This document shows positions 53,527 to 63,745 of a stretch of 64,000 bases of DNA, piece after piece (position 1 is the first letter of the stretch; each line of letters starts with the position of its first letter). The position numbers and the translations under genes are program-made. The DNA lies in assembly GCF_900115695.1 (NCBI RefSeq), contig NZ_FOXK01000001.1:62001-126000 (forward strand), given 5' to 3'. This DNA comes from Ectopseudomonas toyotomiensis. Its GTDB lineage: Bacteria > Pseudomonadota > Gammaproteobacteria > Pseudomonadales > Pseudomonadaceae. The notes beneath the pieces were generated by a model, which had not been told where the DNA came from, made no database searches, and saw only the letters and a program-made list of their open reading frames with translations.

Positions 53527-54411
53527 ATGAACGCGACAGCCCCCATCTCCCTGCCGCTTCTGGAAAACGATGTGCTGCGCACCTTCGTCGCCATCGCCGA
53601 CAGCGGCAGCTTCACCCGCACCGCCGCGCAGGTATTTCGCAGCACTGCGGCCGTCAGCCTGCAGATAAAGCGTCTGGAGGAAACCCTCGGCCAGCGCCTG
53701 TTCATCCGCGAAGCACGGCAAGTTCGCCTGACCGCCGAAGGCGAGGTGCTACTCGGCTATGCCAGGCGATTGCTCAAGCTCAACGAGGAAGCGGTGGCAC
53801 GCTTTCTTACCCCGACGCTGACCGGCCGCGTGCGCTTCGGCACGCCGAACGATATCGGCGACCGCGTACTACCGAGTGTCTTGACTCTGTTCGCCCGCAG
53901 CCATCCGGCCGTGGAGGTCGAGGTCAATGTCGGGCGCAGTGTGGATCTGGTGGCAAAGCTGGATGCCGGCGAGCTGGACCTGACCCTGATCAACGCCGGC
54001 AACGACGGCCTGGATGACGCGCGCGGCGAAGTGATCTATTCCGAGGAGCTGGTCTGGGCCGGGCGTGACGGTGGCCTGGCCATGCAGCGCTCGCCCTTAC
54101 CGCTGGCCCTGGCCAACCCGGGCTGCGCCTGGCGCCGCACCGCGCTCGACGCACTGGATCGTCAGGGTGTGGCCTATCGCATCGCCTATTCCTGCGAGCA
54201 GTGCGCTGGCCAGGAAGCGGCAATGACCGCCGACCTGGCCATCGCGCCCTTCCCACGCAGCCTGGTCAGGCCACCACTGCGCCGGTTAGGCGCAGAACAG
54301 GGGCTGCCGCCGCTAGGCGAGTACCACATCAAATTGATACGCGGCCATCAGCGTAATGATGCCATCGAGGCGCTCGCCACACAGATGATTCAAGCGTTTG
54401 CGCAAGGCTAA
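53527..54411 (+). CDS. LysR-family transcriptional regulator
   Basis: A 294-residue LTTR. Its N-terminal winged helix (about residues 15-75) reads FVAIADSGSFTRTAAQVFRSTAAVSLQIKRLEETLG. The effector domain begins near 99 (RVRFGTPNDIGDRVLPSVL) and contains several cysteines (CEQCAGQ, about 218-224), which could be redox-sensitive. The upstream 53410-53526 spacer is AT-rich with CAAACAAACG and AATTAATAAATATTTAA tracts. It is divergent from the Arg-rich small gene, probably its target. The stop lies one base before a REP header. Confidence 0.88.
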   Translation: MNATAPISLPLLENDVLRTFVAIADSGSFTRTAAQVFRSTAAVSLQIKRLEETLGQRLFIREARQVRLTAEGEVLLGYARRLLKLNEEAVARFLTPTLTGRVRFGTPNDIGDRVLPSVLTLFARSHPAVEVEVNVGRSVDLVAKLDAGELDLTLINAGNDGLDDARGEVIYSEELVWAGRDGGLAMQRSPLPLALANPGCAWRRTALDALDRQGVAYRIAYSCEQCAGQEAAMTADLAIAPFPRSLVRPPLRRLGAEQGLPPLGEYHIKLIRGHQRNDAIEALATQMIQAFAQG

Positions 54412-54433
54412 GTAGGGTGCGCCGTGCGCACCC
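54412..54433. repeat. REP palindrome (GTAGGGTGCGC family) after lysR
   Basis: GTAGGGTGCGCCGTGCGCAC plus CC: the GTAG header with a short perfect stem GGTGCGC..GCGCACC. A degenerate second copy of opposite orientation (GTGCGCGCCTAC, 54517-54528) lies just before the pdxJ stop. It fills the convergent gap between lysR and pdxJ. Confidence 0.8.
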
Positions 54434-54530
54434 GGAATACCACGGTGCTTGCTTGGTGCGCGGAGAAGTCAGCGTCCGACCGATAGTTGATCGGCGGCGT
54501 AACGTTACGCGACCCAGTGCGCGCCTACCA

Positions 54531-55277
54531 TTAGCCTCGGTTGGCGGCGGCCACGATCAACGCCTTCATCTCGGCGACAGCCTGCTTGAAGCCCACGAAC
54601 AGCGCATGTGAGACGAGCGCATGGCCGATGTTCAGCTCGTTGATGCCCATGATCGCGGCCACTGCCTCGACGTTGTGGTAATGCAGGCCATGACCGGCGT
54701 TGACGATCAGGCCGTGGTTCAGCCCACAGATCACCCCATCACGAATACGCGACAGCTCATGAGCCGCTTCCTCCGCCGTATGGGCATCGGCGTACCGTCC
54801 GGTGTGCAGTTCGATGGCCGGCGCACCGACGCGCATGGCCGCCTCGATCTGTCGCTCTTCGGCATCGATAAACAGTGATACCTCACAACCAGCCAATGAC
54901 AGCCGCTCGACGGCGGCGGCAATCCGCGCCTCCTGCCCGGCCACGTCCAGACCGCCTTCGGTGGTCAGCTCCTGACGGGTTTCCGGCACCAGGCACACGT
55001 GCGCCGGGCGGATCTGCTCGGCGAAACCGAGCATGAAATCGGTGACGCCCATTTCGAAGTTCATCCGCGTCTGCAGCACATCGGCCAGCACGCGTACATC
55101 ACGATCCTGGATATGTCGGCGATCTTCGCGCAGGTGCACGGTGATACCGTCGGCACCGGCTTCTTCAGCGTCCAGCGCGGCCTTGACCGGGTCCGGGTAA
55201 CGCGTACCGCGAGCCTGGCGCAGGGTGGCGACGTGGTCGATGTTCACGCCGAGCAGAATACGATTGGCCTCAGTCAC
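54531..55277 (-). CDS. pdxJ: Pyridoxine 5'-phosphate synthase PdxJ
   Basis: A 248-residue TIM-barrel enzyme that condenses 1-deoxyxylulose 5-phosphate with 3-amino-1-hydroxyacetone phosphate to make pyridoxine 5'-phosphate. The N-terminal [22 protein letters not shown] with the key His, [15 protein letters not shown], and [18 protein letters not shown] are family signatures. GTG start at 55277 after AAGGAG, overlapping the recO stop by 8 bases. Last gene in the lepA-lepB-DUF4845-rnc-era-recO-pdxJ series. Confidence 0.96.
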   Translation of the reverse strand: MTEANRILLGVNIDHVATLRQARGTRYPDPVKAALDAEEAGADGITVHLREDRRHIQDRDVRVLADVLQTRMNFEMGVTDFMLGFAEQIRPAHVCLVPETRQELTTEGGLDVAGQEARIAAAVERLSLAGCEVSLFIDAEERQIEAAMRVGAPAIELHTGRYADAHTAEEAAHELSRIRDGVICGLNHGLIVNAGHGLHYHNVEAVAAIMGINELNIGHALVSHALFVGFKQAVAEMKALIVAAANRG

Positions 55278-55959
55278 GCTTGGACTCCTTGAGCGTCATG
55301 AAAAGTTCGCGGCTGACCAGGGGTCTGCCGCCGAGATGAGGTGCCAGCGCCTGGCGCATCAGACGCTTGGCGGCAGCCAGCGCGCCAGGCGTTTGCCAGT
55401 CAGCTTCGGCCATGGCCAGCAGCTCGCTGCCCTGAAACACACCGGGTTGCAGTTGTACCACCGGCACCAGGCCGATGTCCTGCTGCCAACGGTAAAGTGC
55501 CGCTGGATCGATGGGTTGGTCGTGCTGGTCACGATCCAGGGCGAAACCATAGCCCAGCTCGTCCAGCAGGCGCCATTCGAACGCGCGCAGCAGCGGTTCC
55601 AGCGCACGACCGGCAGCCAGAGCCTGCAGCGTCAGACCGTAGTGTTCGAGCATCACGGGGTGCGGATCTTCGGCCGGTAGCAGGCGGATCAGCAGTTCGT
55701 TGAGATAGAGCCCAGAGAACAGCGCCTCGCCCGTCAACAGCAGCGGAATACCGGCGCTTTCCAGGCGGCCGACAGTCTTCAGCTCGCCGCGCCCACGCAG
55801 TTCCAGCTCCAGCGGCGCAAAAGGCCGGGCAATGCTGCCGATCTTGCCGCGAGCGGCGCGCAGTACGGCACGCACGCGCCCCTGAGCGGTGAAGAAATCC
55901 ACCAGGGCGCTGCTTTCCTTGTACGGACGGCTATGCAGAACGTAGGCGGCAGGAATCAT
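55270..55959 (-). CDS. recO: DNA repair protein RecO
   Basis: A 229-residue recombination mediator. It has an N-terminal OB-fold ([34 protein letters not shown], residues 4-37) and a helical C-terminal domain with [15 protein letters not shown] near residue 105. It helps RecF/RecR load RecA on SSB-coated single-stranded DNA. No zinc cysteines are seen, as in most proteobacterial RecO. The order era-recO-pdxJ matches other pseudomonads. The gap of 57 bases to era is the largest within this block. Confidence 0.95.
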   Translation of the reverse strand: MIPAAYVLHSRPYKESSALVDFFTAQGRVRAVLRAARGKIGSIARPFAPLELELRGRGELKTVGRLESAGIPLLLTGEALFSGLYLNELLIRLLPAEDPHPVMLEHYGLTLQALAAGRALEPLLRAFEWRLLDELGYGFALDRDQHDQPIDPAALYRWQQDIGLVPVVQLQPGVFQGSELLAMAEADWQTPGALAAAKRLMRQALAPHLGGRPLVSRELFMTLKESKRD

Positions 55960-56016
55960 GTGGGTAACCGCCAGAATGCGCCATGAGCAACGACAAGGAT
56001 GCGCACGGCGCCCCGA

Positions 56017-56916
56017 TCAATCCAGGTAACCCAGCGAGCGCAGGGCGCGCTCGTCGTCGGACCAGCCACCTTTGACCTTGACCCAGAGGTTGAGCATCAC
56101 CTTGGAGTCGAACATGGTTTCCATGTCCTTGCGCGCTTCCTGACCGATGCGTTTGATGCGCTCGCCCTTGTCGCCAATGATGATCTTCTTCTGTCCGTCG
56201 CGTTCCACCAGGATCAGACCGTGGATGTGCAGAATACGGCCTTCCTGTTTGAACTCTTCGATCTCCACGGTGATCTGGTACGGCAGCTCGGCACCGAGCT
56301 GGCGCATGATCTTCTCGCGGATCAGCTCGGCAGCCAGGAAACGGCTGGAGCGGTCGGTGATCTGGTCTTCCGGATAGAAATGCTCGGACTCCGGCAGGCG
56401 CTCGCCCACCAGCTTCTCCAGGGTGTCGAGGTTCTGCCCCTGCAGCGCGGAGATCGGCACGATCTCGGCCTGCGGTAATTGCTCGGCCAGCCAGTTCAGA
56501 TGCGGCAGCAACTCGCTTTTGTCTTCCAGGCGGTCGGATTTGTTCACCGCCAGCAGGATCGGGCATTTGACGTGCTGCACCTTCTCCAGCACCAGTTGGT
56601 CTTCGTCGGTCCAGCGCATGCGGTCGACCACGAATACCACCACATCGACGTCCTTCAACGCGGTGGAGGCGCTGCGGTTCATGTAGCGGTTGAGCGCCTT
56701 GTCGTTTTGCTTGTGCAGGCCGGGCGTATCGACGTAGACAGCCTGAATCTCGCCCTCGGTCTTGATCCCGAGCATGTTGTGGCGGGTGGTCTGCGGTTTG
56801 CGCGAGGTGATCGCCAGCTTCTGCCCGAGGATGTGGTTGAGCAGCGTCGACTTGCCCACGTTGGGCCGGCCGACGATGGCGACGTAGCCGCAACGGGTCA
56901 CAGGTATATCAGTCAT
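56017..56916 (-). CDS. era: GTPase Era
   Basis: A 299-residue GTPase essential for 30S ribosome maturation. G1 GRPNVGKS is near residues 16-23, the DTPGLHKQ G3 motif near 64-71 and NKSD (G4) near 124. The C-terminal KH domain has the [21 protein letters not shown] segment (about 252-272). Two ATGs lie six bases apart; the second (56916) has GGAG at 7-base spacing and is preferred. It overlaps the rnc stop by 8 bases, so translation is coupled as in E. coli rnc-era. Confidence 0.95.
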   Translation of the reverse strand: MTDIPVTRCGYVAIVGRPNVGKSTLLNHILGQKLAITSRKPQTTRHNMLGIKTEGEIQAVYVDTPGLHKQNDKALNRYMNRSASTALKDVDVVVFVVDRMRWTDEDQLVLEKVQHVKCPILLAVNKSDRLEDKSELLPHLNWLAEQLPQAEIVPISALQGQNLDTLEKLVGERLPESEHFYPEDQITDRSSRFLAAELIREKIMRQLGAELPYQITVEIEEFKQEGRILHIHGLILVERDGQKKIIIGDKGERIKRIGQEARKDMETMFDSKVMLNLWVKVKGGWSDDERALRSLGYLD

Positions 56917-57598
56917 TGCCATTCTCCACCCCGAGGGCGATCAGCGCCGCAGCCGCAGCGACCTGCTCGGCGATACGCCGGCTGCCGCCCTGGCCCAGGG
57001 TCTTTTCATTGAGCAGAGAAACCTGGCACTCGACCATGAAGGTACGGCAGTGCGGTTCACCCTGTACGTCCACCACCTCGTAACGAGGCAGCTCACAGGC
57101 ACGCGATTGCAGGAATTCCTGCAGTCGCGTTTTCGGATCCTTGTTGGTGTCGACCAGGGTCAGGCCGTCCAGCTCGCCGGTCAGCCAGTCCAGCACGCGC
57201 TCACGAGCTGCATCCATACCGGCATCCAGATAGATGGCACCAATCAGCGCCTCCAGGGCGTCGGCCAGAATCGACTCGCGACGGAACCCGCCGCTTTTCA
57301 GCTCACCGGAGCCCAGGCGCAGGTATTCGCCCAGCTCGAAACCGCGCGCCAGCACGGCCAGGGTCTCGCCCTTGACCAGGCGAGCACGCAGGCGCGACAG
57401 CTGGCCTTCGCGGGCCTGCGGGAAGCGCTCGAACAGCGCCTCACCGGCTACGAAATTGAGGATGGCATCACCGAGAAATTCCAGACGCTCATTATTGCGG
57501 CCGGCGAAACTGCGATGGGTCAGGGCCAGGACCATCAGGTCCTGGTCCTTGAAGCTATAGCCGAGCTTGCGCTCGAGGCGGGACAGATTGGGACTCAC
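56909..57598 (-). CDS. rnc: Ribonuclease III
   Basis: A 229-residue double-strand-specific endoribonuclease that matures rRNA and some mRNAs. The signature [15 protein letters not shown] is near residues 36-50, with the second acidic site [13 protein letters not shown] near 114-126 and a double-stranded RNA-binding domain at about 155-225 ([11 protein letters not shown] ... [16 protein letters not shown]). GTG start at 57598 overlaps the stop of the DUF4845 gene (GTGA). Confidence 0.96.
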   Translation of the reverse strand: MSPNLSRLERKLGYSFKDQDLMVLALTHRSFAGRNNERLEFLGDAILNFVAGEALFERFPQAREGQLSRLRARLVKGETLAVLARGFELGEYLRLGSGELKSGGFRRESILADALEALIGAIYLDAGMDAARERVLDWLTGELDGLTLVDTNKDPKTRLQEFLQSRACELPRYEVVDVQGEPHCRTFMVECQVSLLNEKTLGQGGSRRIAEQVAAAAALIALGVENGND

Positions 57599-57972
57599 GG
57601 CATCCGTACACGAAATTCTTTGTCAAAATTCACCACCAGATCGAGGTTCTCGATCAGCGGCTCGCGTTTTTCATATTTGAGGTGGACCAGAAACTCGTTG
57701 TTCTCCACCTTCACCTGCAGGGCGTCGCGCATGTTCAGGTCGCGAATGTTGTTGACCTGCATGCCCTTGCTCACATGGTTGTAAAACTCACCGACGGTGC
57801 GTACATCCGACGCCTTGTCGGTTTCCACCGAAGTGATGATCTTTTCCAGCGACATGTAGTCGAGATAGTGCGGCATCACCTTGAATGCAGTGCTGGCGAA
57901 GAATGCCACCACGGCCAGAACCATCAGCCAACCCAGAATGGAAAGCCCCTGCTGCGAGCGCGCGAAAGTCAT
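57595..57972 (-). CDS. DUF4845 membrane protein
   Basis: A 125-residue protein with one N-terminal hydrophobic segment (about residues 9-28, [22 protein letters not shown]) preceded by RSQQG, which resembles a type IV pilin-like leader. A periplasmic domain follows. DUF4845 genes lie between lepB and rnc throughout Pseudomonas; function unknown. GGGGATACAC places the ribosome-binding site before the ATG at 57972, better than the ATG at 57984. Coupled to rnc by a 4-base overlap. Confidence 0.9.
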   Translation of the reverse strand: MTFARSQQGLSILGWLMVLAVVAFFASTAFKVMPHYLDYMSLEKIITSVETDKASDVRTVGEFYNHVSKGMQVNNIRDLNMRDALQVKVENNEFLVHLKYEKREPLIENLDLVVNFDKEFRVRMP

Positions 57973-58060
57973 GTGTATCCCCAATGAACGGTCTTGTTGG
58001 AAAGCCTGACGGCTAGACTATTTATAGCCTGCGGCGCTGTATTGAACAGCGCGCCAGTGC

Positions 58061-58915
58061 TCAATGAATCAGGCCGACCCGAGAGAAATTGGGCAGATTG
58101 CTGGTCTTGGGCTCCGGCCAGCTCATCCAGATGGCGAAGGCCTTGCCGACGATATGGTCGTCCGGGACCATGCCCCACAGCTCCTGAGGGATATGACGAT
58201 CACGCCAGTAACGGCTGTCGTTGGAGTTGTCACGGTTATCACCCATCATGAAGTAGTGCCCTTCCGGCACCACCCATTGGCCGCCAGGCTCGCGGCGCAT
58301 GCGAGTCATTTCCTTGCGGATGGTGTGTTCGACCTGACCAAGGCGCTCCTGGTAGAGCATCGCACTGCCCAGGCTGCCAGCTTCTTCGCCGATCAGCTTC
58401 TCGGCCACCGGCTCACCATTGATCAGCAGGCGCTTGCCCTGGGTGTATTCGATACGATCGCCCGGTAGACCCACCACGCGCTTGATGTAGTTGATGCTTG
58501 GATCGCTGGGGTAGCGAAACACCATCACATCGCCGCGCTGCGGGTTGTCCACCTCGATGATCTTCTCGTCGATCACTGGCAGACGAATGCCGTAAGCGAA
58601 CTTGTTGACCAGGATGAAATCACCCACTTCCAGGGTCGGCTTCATCGACCCGGAAGGAATCTGGAACGGCTCGACCAGAAACGAGCGCAATACCAGCACA
58701 ATAGCCAGCACCGGGAAGAAGGATTTACCGTACTCGACGAGCAACGGCTCCTTGTTCAGGCGCTCCAGCACCCTGTCGTCGGGATCGTCGACCCGCCCCT
58801 GGTACGCCGCAATCGCCGCACGGCGGCGCGGAGCCAGCAGGATCAGATCGATCAGGGCCAGGAAGCCGCAAACGGCAACCGCGATAACCAACAGGAGCGG
58901 GAAATTGATCGACAT
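58061..58915 (-). CDS. lepB: Signal peptidase I (LepB)
   Basis: A 284-residue type I signal peptidase that cleaves Sec and Tat precursors at the outer face of the inner membrane. Catalytic Ser90 in IPSGSMKPTL and Lys145 in YIKRVVGLPGD sit exactly as in E. coli. Two N-terminal transmembrane segments (about residues 5-26 and 66-82) anchor it, and GHYFMMGDNRDNSNDSRYWR is the late conserved box. It follows lepA by 6 bases and precedes the DUF4845 gene by 88 bases. Confidence 0.97.
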   Translation of the reverse strand: MSINFPLLLVIAVAVCGFLALIDLILLAPRRRAAIAAYQGRVDDPDDRVLERLNKEPLLVEYGKSFFPVLAIVLVLRSFLVEPFQIPSGSMKPTLEVGDFILVNKFAYGIRLPVIDEKIIEVDNPQRGDVMVFRYPSDPSINYIKRVVGLPGDRIEYTQGKRLLINGEPVAEKLIGEEAGSLGSAMLYQERLGQVEHTIRKEMTRMRREPGGQWVVPEGHYFMMGDNRDNSNDSRYWRDRHIPQELWGMVPDDHIVGKAFAIWMSWPEPKTSNLPNFSRVGLIH

Positions 58916-58921
58916 AGAGCC

Positions 58922-60721
58922 TTAGCTATCCAACCTGAGCACGGCAAGGAAGGCTTCTTGTGGAATTTCCACGTTGCCGACCTGCTTCATGCGTTTCTTA
59001 CCGGCCTTCTGCTTCTCCAGCAGCTTCTTCTTACGGCTCACGTCGCCACCGTAGCACTTGGCCAGTACGTTCTTTCTGAGCGCCTTGACAGTGGTCCGCG
59101 CGATGATCTGGCCGCCAATGGCTGCCTGGATCGCCACGTCGAACATCTGCCGAGGAATCAGTTCCTTCATCTTCTCGGTCAACGCACGGCCTTTGTAGGC
59201 GGCGTTATCGCGGTGCACGATCAATGCCAGGGCATCGACCTTGTCGCCGTTGATCAGTACATCCAGCTTGACCAGGTTGGCGGACTGGTAGCGATCGAAA
59301 TGATAGTCCAGCGACGCATAGCCGCGGCTGGTGGACTTGAGCTTGTCGAAGAAGTCCAGCACCACTTCGTTCATCGGCATGTCGTAACGCACTTGCACCT
59401 GGCTACCGAGGAACTGCATGTCGCGTTGCACGCCGCGCTTCTCGATGCACAGGGTGATGACGTTACCCAGATGCTCTTGCGGTACCAGGATAGTCGCGTT
59501 GACGATCGGCTCGCGGAAATCGGCGACGGACGAAACGTCCGGTAGCTTGGAGGGGTTGTCGACTACGATGGTTTCGCCGGTCTTGAGTTCTAGCTCGTAG
59601 ATCACACTCGGCGCGGTGGTGATCAGATCCAGGTCGTACTCGCGCTCCAGGCGTTCCTGGATGATCTCCATGTGCAGCATGCCGAGGAAGCCGCAACGGA
59701 AGCCAAAGCCCAGGGCATCGGAGCTTTCCGGCATGTACTGCAGCGACGAATCGTTGAGCGTCAGCTTCTGCAGGGCATCGCGAAAATCCTCGAAGTCGTC
59801 GGAGCTGACCGGGAACAGCCCAGCGTAGACCTGCGGCTGGATTTTCTTGAAGCCTGGCAGCACTTCGACCTCCGGGGTCGAAGACAGGGTCAGGGTGTCA
59901 CCCACCGGCGCACCGTGGATGTCCTTGATGCTGGCGATGATGAAGCCCACTTCACCGGCTTTCAGATCAGCAGTAGCGGTGTGTTTCGGCGTGAAGACAC
60001 CAACGCTATCGACCAGGTGCACCTTGCCGGTGGACTTGACCAGGATCTTGTCGCCCTTCTTCACTCGGCCGTGACGCACACGCACCAGCGAGACCACGCC
60101 CAGGTAGTTGTCGAACCAGGAGTCGATGATCAGCGCCTGCAGCGGTGCTTCGATATCGCCAGTCGGGGCAGGAATCGTGTGCACCAGGCGCTCGAGCACC
60201 TCGTCCACACCCATGCCGCTCTTGGCGCTGCAGGCCACGGCGTCGGTGGCGTCGATGCCGATGATCTTCTCGATCTCGTCCTTGACGCGGTCCGGATCGG
60301 CCTGCGGCAGGTCCATCTTGTTCAGCACCGGCATGACCTCAAGGCCCTGCTCGATGGCGGTGTAGCAGTTGGCAACCGATTGCGCCTCGACGCCCTGACC
60401 AGCATCGACCACCAGCAGCGCACCTTCGCAGGCAGCCAGCGAACGCGAGACTTCGTAGGTGAAGTCGACGTGGCCGGGCGTATCGATGAAGTTCAACTGA
60501 TAGGTTTTGCCGTCCTGCGCTTTGTAGTGCAGCGTGACGCTGTGGGCCTTGATGGTGATGCCGCGCTCACGCTCCAGATCCATGGAGTCCAGGACCTGAG
60601 CCTCCATTTCACGCGCGGTGAGACCGCCGCACATCTGGATGAAACGGTCAGCCAAGGTGGACTTGCCGTGGTCAATGTGGGCAATGATGGAAAAATTGCG
60701 GATATGACTCAGGTCACTCAC
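58922..60721 (-). CDS. lepA: Elongation factor 4 (LepA)
   Basis: A 599-residue translational GTPase, identical in length to E. coli LepA. It acts during initiation and elongation, and may back-translocate stalled ribosomes. G1 is AHIDHGKST (about residues 14-22), G3 DTPGHVDF, and G4 NKMDLP. The C-terminal domain unique to LepA ends [27 protein letters not shown]. The start is a GTG at 60721. The upstream 60722-60870 region is intergenic and holds the mucD terminator. First gene of the lepA-lepB operon. Confidence 0.97.
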   Translation of the reverse strand: MSDLSHIRNFSIIAHIDHGKSTLADRFIQMCGGLTAREMEAQVLDSMDLERERGITIKAHSVTLHYKAQDGKTYQLNFIDTPGHVDFTYEVSRSLAACEGALLVVDAGQGVEAQSVANCYTAIEQGLEVMPVLNKMDLPQADPDRVKDEIEKIIGIDATDAVACSAKSGMGVDEVLERLVHTIPAPTGDIEAPLQALIIDSWFDNYLGVVSLVRVRHGRVKKGDKILVKSTGKVHLVDSVGVFTPKHTATADLKAGEVGFIIASIKDIHGAPVGDTLTLSSTPEVEVLPGFKKIQPQVYAGLFPVSSDDFEDFRDALQKLTLNDSSLQYMPESSDALGFGFRCGFLGMLHMEIIQERLEREYDLDLITTAPSVIYELELKTGETIVVDNPSKLPDVSSVADFREPIVNATILVPQEHLGNVITLCIEKRGVQRDMQFLGSQVQVRYDMPMNEVVLDFFDKLKSTSRGYASLDYHFDRYQSANLVKLDVLINGDKVDALALIVHRDNAAYKGRALTEKMKELIPRQMFDVAIQAAIGGQIIARTTVKALRKNVLAKCYGGDVSRKKKLLEKQKAGKKRMKQVGNVEIPQEAFLAVLRLDS

Positions 60722-60834
60722 AGATCAACACTCAAAGAAGGCACGGGCAAGACGCTTGCCGAAAATAGCCGCGGATTGTACCCGATCCCTCGCAACGGCG
60801 TCACGCCTGCACAGCGCTGGTGCAGATACGAAGA

Positions 60835-60854
60835 AGGGCGCCCGAAAGCGCCCT
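60835..60854 (-). terminator. Hairpin terminator after mucD
   Basis: AGGGCGC-CCGAAA-GCGCCCT. On the minus strand it is followed by TCTTCG, 17 bases after the mucD stop. This separates the muc operon from lepA-lepB. Confidence 0.7.
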
Positions 60855-60870
60855 CTTCAACGTACCTGGG

Positions 60871-62295
60871 TTACTCGGCCAGCTTGAAGGTGATGAAGCT
60901 GGCACGCCCCTGACGCAGCACCCGCATGGACACCGAACGATTCTTCGGCAGATCCTGCGCCACCTGGGTAAAGGTGCTGGTGGAGTCAATGGCCTGATTG
61001 TTCAGATGGGTGATCACGTCACCAGGACGCAGGCCAATCATGGCCGCAGGTCCATTGAGCACTTCCTTGACTACAACCCCGCCCTTGAGGTCGAGGCCTT
61101 TCTTCTGCTCGGCAGTCAGCTCCACCACAGTAACGCCCAGGCGGTTGTTGCTGCGCTCGCCACCCTGCGCCGAACCGGACGACGCCAGTTCCTGACCTTC
61201 CTCCGGCAACGTGCCGACGGTGACGTTGAGTTTCTTGCGCGAGCCATCACGTACGACATCCAGCTCGGCTTTCTCACCCGGCTTCAGGCCACCCACGAGG
61301 TGCGGCAGGTCAGCCGACATGATGATCGGTTTGCCATTGAGACTGAGAATCACGTCACCTACCTGCAGGCCGCCCTTGTCCGCCGGACCATCCTCAAGCA
61401 CCTGGGCGACCAGCGCGCCAGCCGGTTTGTCCAGACCGAAGGACTCGGCCAGATCCTTGTTCACCTCCTGAATCACCACACCGAGCCAACCGCGGGTCAC
61501 CTTGCCATCAGCCTTGAGCTGGTCGGCCACCTGCATGGCCACTTCCATCGGGATGGCAAAGGACAGCCCCATGAAACCGCCGGAACGGGTGAAGATCTGC
61601 GAGTTGATACCCACCACTTCACCTTGCAGGTTGAACAGCGGGCCGCCAGAGTTGCCCGGGTTGATCGCCACATCGGTCTGGATGAACGGTACGTAGCTGT
61701 CGCTCGGCAGGTTACGCCCCTTGGCGCTGACGATCCCTGCCGTCACCGAGTGATCAAAGCCGAACGGCGAACCGATGGCCAGCACCCACTCGCCGACCTT
61801 CAGGTCATCGGCCTTACCCAGGCGAACCACAGGCAGGTCCTTGCCCTCGACCTTGAGCAACGCGACGTCGCTACGCGGATCGGCACCAATCAATTTGGCT
61901 TCCAGCTCGCTGCGATCAGACAGACGCACGATGATTTCATCGGCATCAGCGACCACATGATTGTTGGTCATGATGTAGCCGTCCGGCGAGATGATGAAAC
62001 CGGAACCCAGCGACTGCGCTTCGCGCTGGCGACCACCCGGATTACGCGGAATCTGGGGAATGCTGCGCTCGAAGAACTCGCGGAACATCGGCGGCAGCCC
62101 TTCCAGATCAGGCAAACCCGGCTGCCCGGCAACGGCGCGCTCGGGCATCTTCTGGCGGGTACTGATATTGACCACCGCAGGCGAGGCCTCTTCTACCAGA
62201 TCAGTGAAATCAGGCAGGCTGGCCTGAGCCAGCAGACTTTGCCCCCAGAGCAAGGCAACCGCCAACAACGGCGCAATGGACTTGAGTTTTCTCAT
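60871..62295 (-). CDS. mucD: Periplasmic serine protease/chaperone MucD (DegP-like)
   Basis: A 474-residue HtrA-type protease, the same length as P. aeruginosa MucD. It has a signal peptide (about residues 1-26) and a trypsin-like domain with the catalytic triad His113 (TNNHVV), Asp143 (RSDVALL) and Ser216 (GNSGGP). Two PDZ domains (about 270-360 and 385-470) follow. It removes misfolded envelope proteins and restrains AlgU-driven mucoidy. The ATG at 62295 begins MRKLKSIAPLLAVALLW, with GGGGAG 10 bases upstream. It is the last gene of algU-mucABCD, 35 bases after mucC. Confidence 0.96.
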   Translation of the reverse strand: MRKLKSIAPLLAVALLWGQSLLAQASLPDFTDLVEEASPAVVNISTRQKMPERAVAGQPGLPDLEGLPPMFREFFERSIPQIPRNPGGRQREAQSLGSGFIISPDGYIMTNNHVVADADEIIVRLSDRSELEAKLIGADPRSDVALLKVEGKDLPVVRLGKADDLKVGEWVLAIGSPFGFDHSVTAGIVSAKGRNLPSDSYVPFIQTDVAINPGNSGGPLFNLQGEVVGINSQIFTRSGGFMGLSFAIPMEVAMQVADQLKADGKVTRGWLGVVIQEVNKDLAESFGLDKPAGALVAQVLEDGPADKGGLQVGDVILSLNGKPIIMSADLPHLVGGLKPGEKAELDVVRDGSRKKLNVTVGTLPEEGQELASSGSAQGGERSNNRLGVTVVELTAEQKKGLDLKGGVVVKEVLNGPAAMIGLRPGDVITHLNNQAIDSTSTFTQVAQDLPKNRSVSMRVLRQGRASFITFKLAE

Positions 62296-62330
62296 CGAAC
62301 TACGACTCCCCATGTAAAACTCGGACACTC

Positions 62331-62786
62331 TCAACCGGCCGCTGGCGCAGTGACCAGCAGCGTACGTAGGACAACGGGCTGCAATAAGGGGTTCTCGGCA
62401 ACGCGAGCGGCGCGCCAGCGAACCATCAGCCAACTGGCGAACAGACCACTCAGGCCTGCCAGGATCACCAGAGGTTCGGAAAGACCTAGACCGTCCGCCA
62501 GCAGCGCTGCGGCAAACAGACCCAGAAGCGGAAGCAGATAAACCAGCAGAGAACTGCGCACCAGCAGATCTTCGCGCACACCGATGATCACGCTATCGCC
62601 AATCGCCAGCTGCATTTGACTGAGCGCGCGCACATAGCCGCGCTGTCGGCCTACCCCGAGACGATCCATCAGGCCCTGACCACAGGCGGCATTGGCCGAA
62701 CAACTGGAGCAGGTGCTCTTGCGCAGCGTCTCGACCCAGACAGCGCCGGGCTCGAGCGCCACTACACGCCCCTGCTCCTCGATCAT
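62331..62786 (-). CDS. mucC: MucC, RseC/SoxR-reducing-system-type membrane protein
   Basis: A 151-residue protein with four cysteines near the N-terminus in STCSSCSANAACGQG (about residues 24-38), typical of RseC, and two membrane helices (about 80-96 and 105-122). The length matches P. aeruginosa MucC. Its role in AlgU regulation is modest and not fully known; RseC homologues contribute to SoxR reduction. Its start overlaps the mucB stop by 4 bases. Confidence 0.93.
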   Translation of the reverse strand: MIEEQGRVVALEPGAVWVETLRKSTCSSCSANAACGQGLMDRLGVGRQRGYVRALSQMQLAIGDSVIIGVREDLLVRSSLLVYLLPLLGLFAAALLADGLGLSEPLVILAGLSGLFASWLMVRWRAARVAENPLLQPVVLRTLLVTAPAAG

Positions 62787-63730
62787 TGGCTAGCCTGTTC
62801 AGGCACTCCGGCGCGCATGGACAGGGCGATGCGTTCGGCAGTCCCCAAGGGGATCTCACCCACCACGGTCACCATGACGTCACCAGAGTCGGTACTCATC
62901 CGCCGCGAAACCGCGACGGTTGGGCCCAGCTGGCTGCGTGCATCCTCGACGACGCGACCTTTCAGGGGTTCGAGAAAAACCGAGAATCGCGCCAGGCCAT
63001 CGCCATACATGAGATAGGTGACGGGATCATCAGCGGAAGGCACGCGGCGTACCTGCGCAGTAGTCAGAGTAAAGCCCGGCGGCAGCCAGTCGGATCGCCA
63101 GGTACCTTCGGCCATGCTGTCGGCAGCACGAAAACGCACCGGCCTGCAGCTCGAACTCGGCTGCATGGCATCCTCAACGGGTACAGAGGTATCCAGCTGA
63201 GCGAACTGGAAGCGCTCCAGTAGCTGGCCACGCTCGTTCAACAGGAGGGATTTCAACGGCAGACCGGTCTCCCGGTCCAGATGCAATTCGAAGCCGTAGC
63301 GATGCTGGTCCTTGGGCGCCAGCACCAGAACGACTGCCGGACGATTGGCTATGCGCGACTGACCCACGACACGAATGTCATACCAGTTGCTCAATTGCTC
63401 GACAGCCAACTGACGAGCAGGCCAAGCCTGCCCTTCACTGACCTGGTCAGCCAACGCGCCAGTGACGCACTGAGCCTGGCCATCGACTTTCAGCACCTCC
63501 TGGGCAGGCCCATCGAGCTGCAGAAGGCGCTCGCGAACTTCGCCCCCCTCCTCTACCCGATGCCACACGGCATGGGTGGAAAAACTTCCATTGCGCTCAT
63601 AGATGAACGTGCCCTGGAAGCTTTGCTGGCGCTCTGCCGCAGCGAGGCGCCCGAGCAAGTCTTGCACCTCAGTGGCCTGAACCGGCAACGCCAGCAGACC
63701 ACCGAGAAGGTAGAGGGGAATCGCGCGCAT
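62783..63730 (-). CDS. mucB: Sigma factor regulator MucB (RseB-like)
   Basis: A 315-residue periplasmic protein with a signal peptide (MRAIPLYLLGGLLALPVQA) and the MucB/RseB fold: an N-terminal lipoprotein-like domain (about residues 22-190, starting EVQDLLGRLAAAERQQSFQGTFIYERNG) and a smaller C-terminal domain (about 205-305). It binds the periplasmic part of the anti-sigma factor MucA and shields it from proteolysis until envelope stress. It starts 15 bases after mucA and overlaps mucC by 4 bases. Confidence 0.95.
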   Translation of the reverse strand: MRAIPLYLLGGLLALPVQATEVQDLLGRLAAAERQQSFQGTFIYERNGSFSTHAVWHRVEEGGEVRERLLQLDGPAQEVLKVDGQAQCVTGALADQVSEGQAWPARQLAVEQLSNWYDIRVVGQSRIANRPAVVLVLAPKDQHRYGFELHLDRETGLPLKSLLLNERGQLLERFQFAQLDTSVPVEDAMQPSSSCRPVRFRAADSMAEGTWRSDWLPPGFTLTTAQVRRVPSADDPVTYLMYGDGLARFSVFLEPLKGRVVEDARSQLGPTVAVSRRMSTDSGDVMVTVVGEIPLGTAERIALSMRAGVPEQASQ

Positions 63731-63745
63731 GTGACTCCTTAGCGC

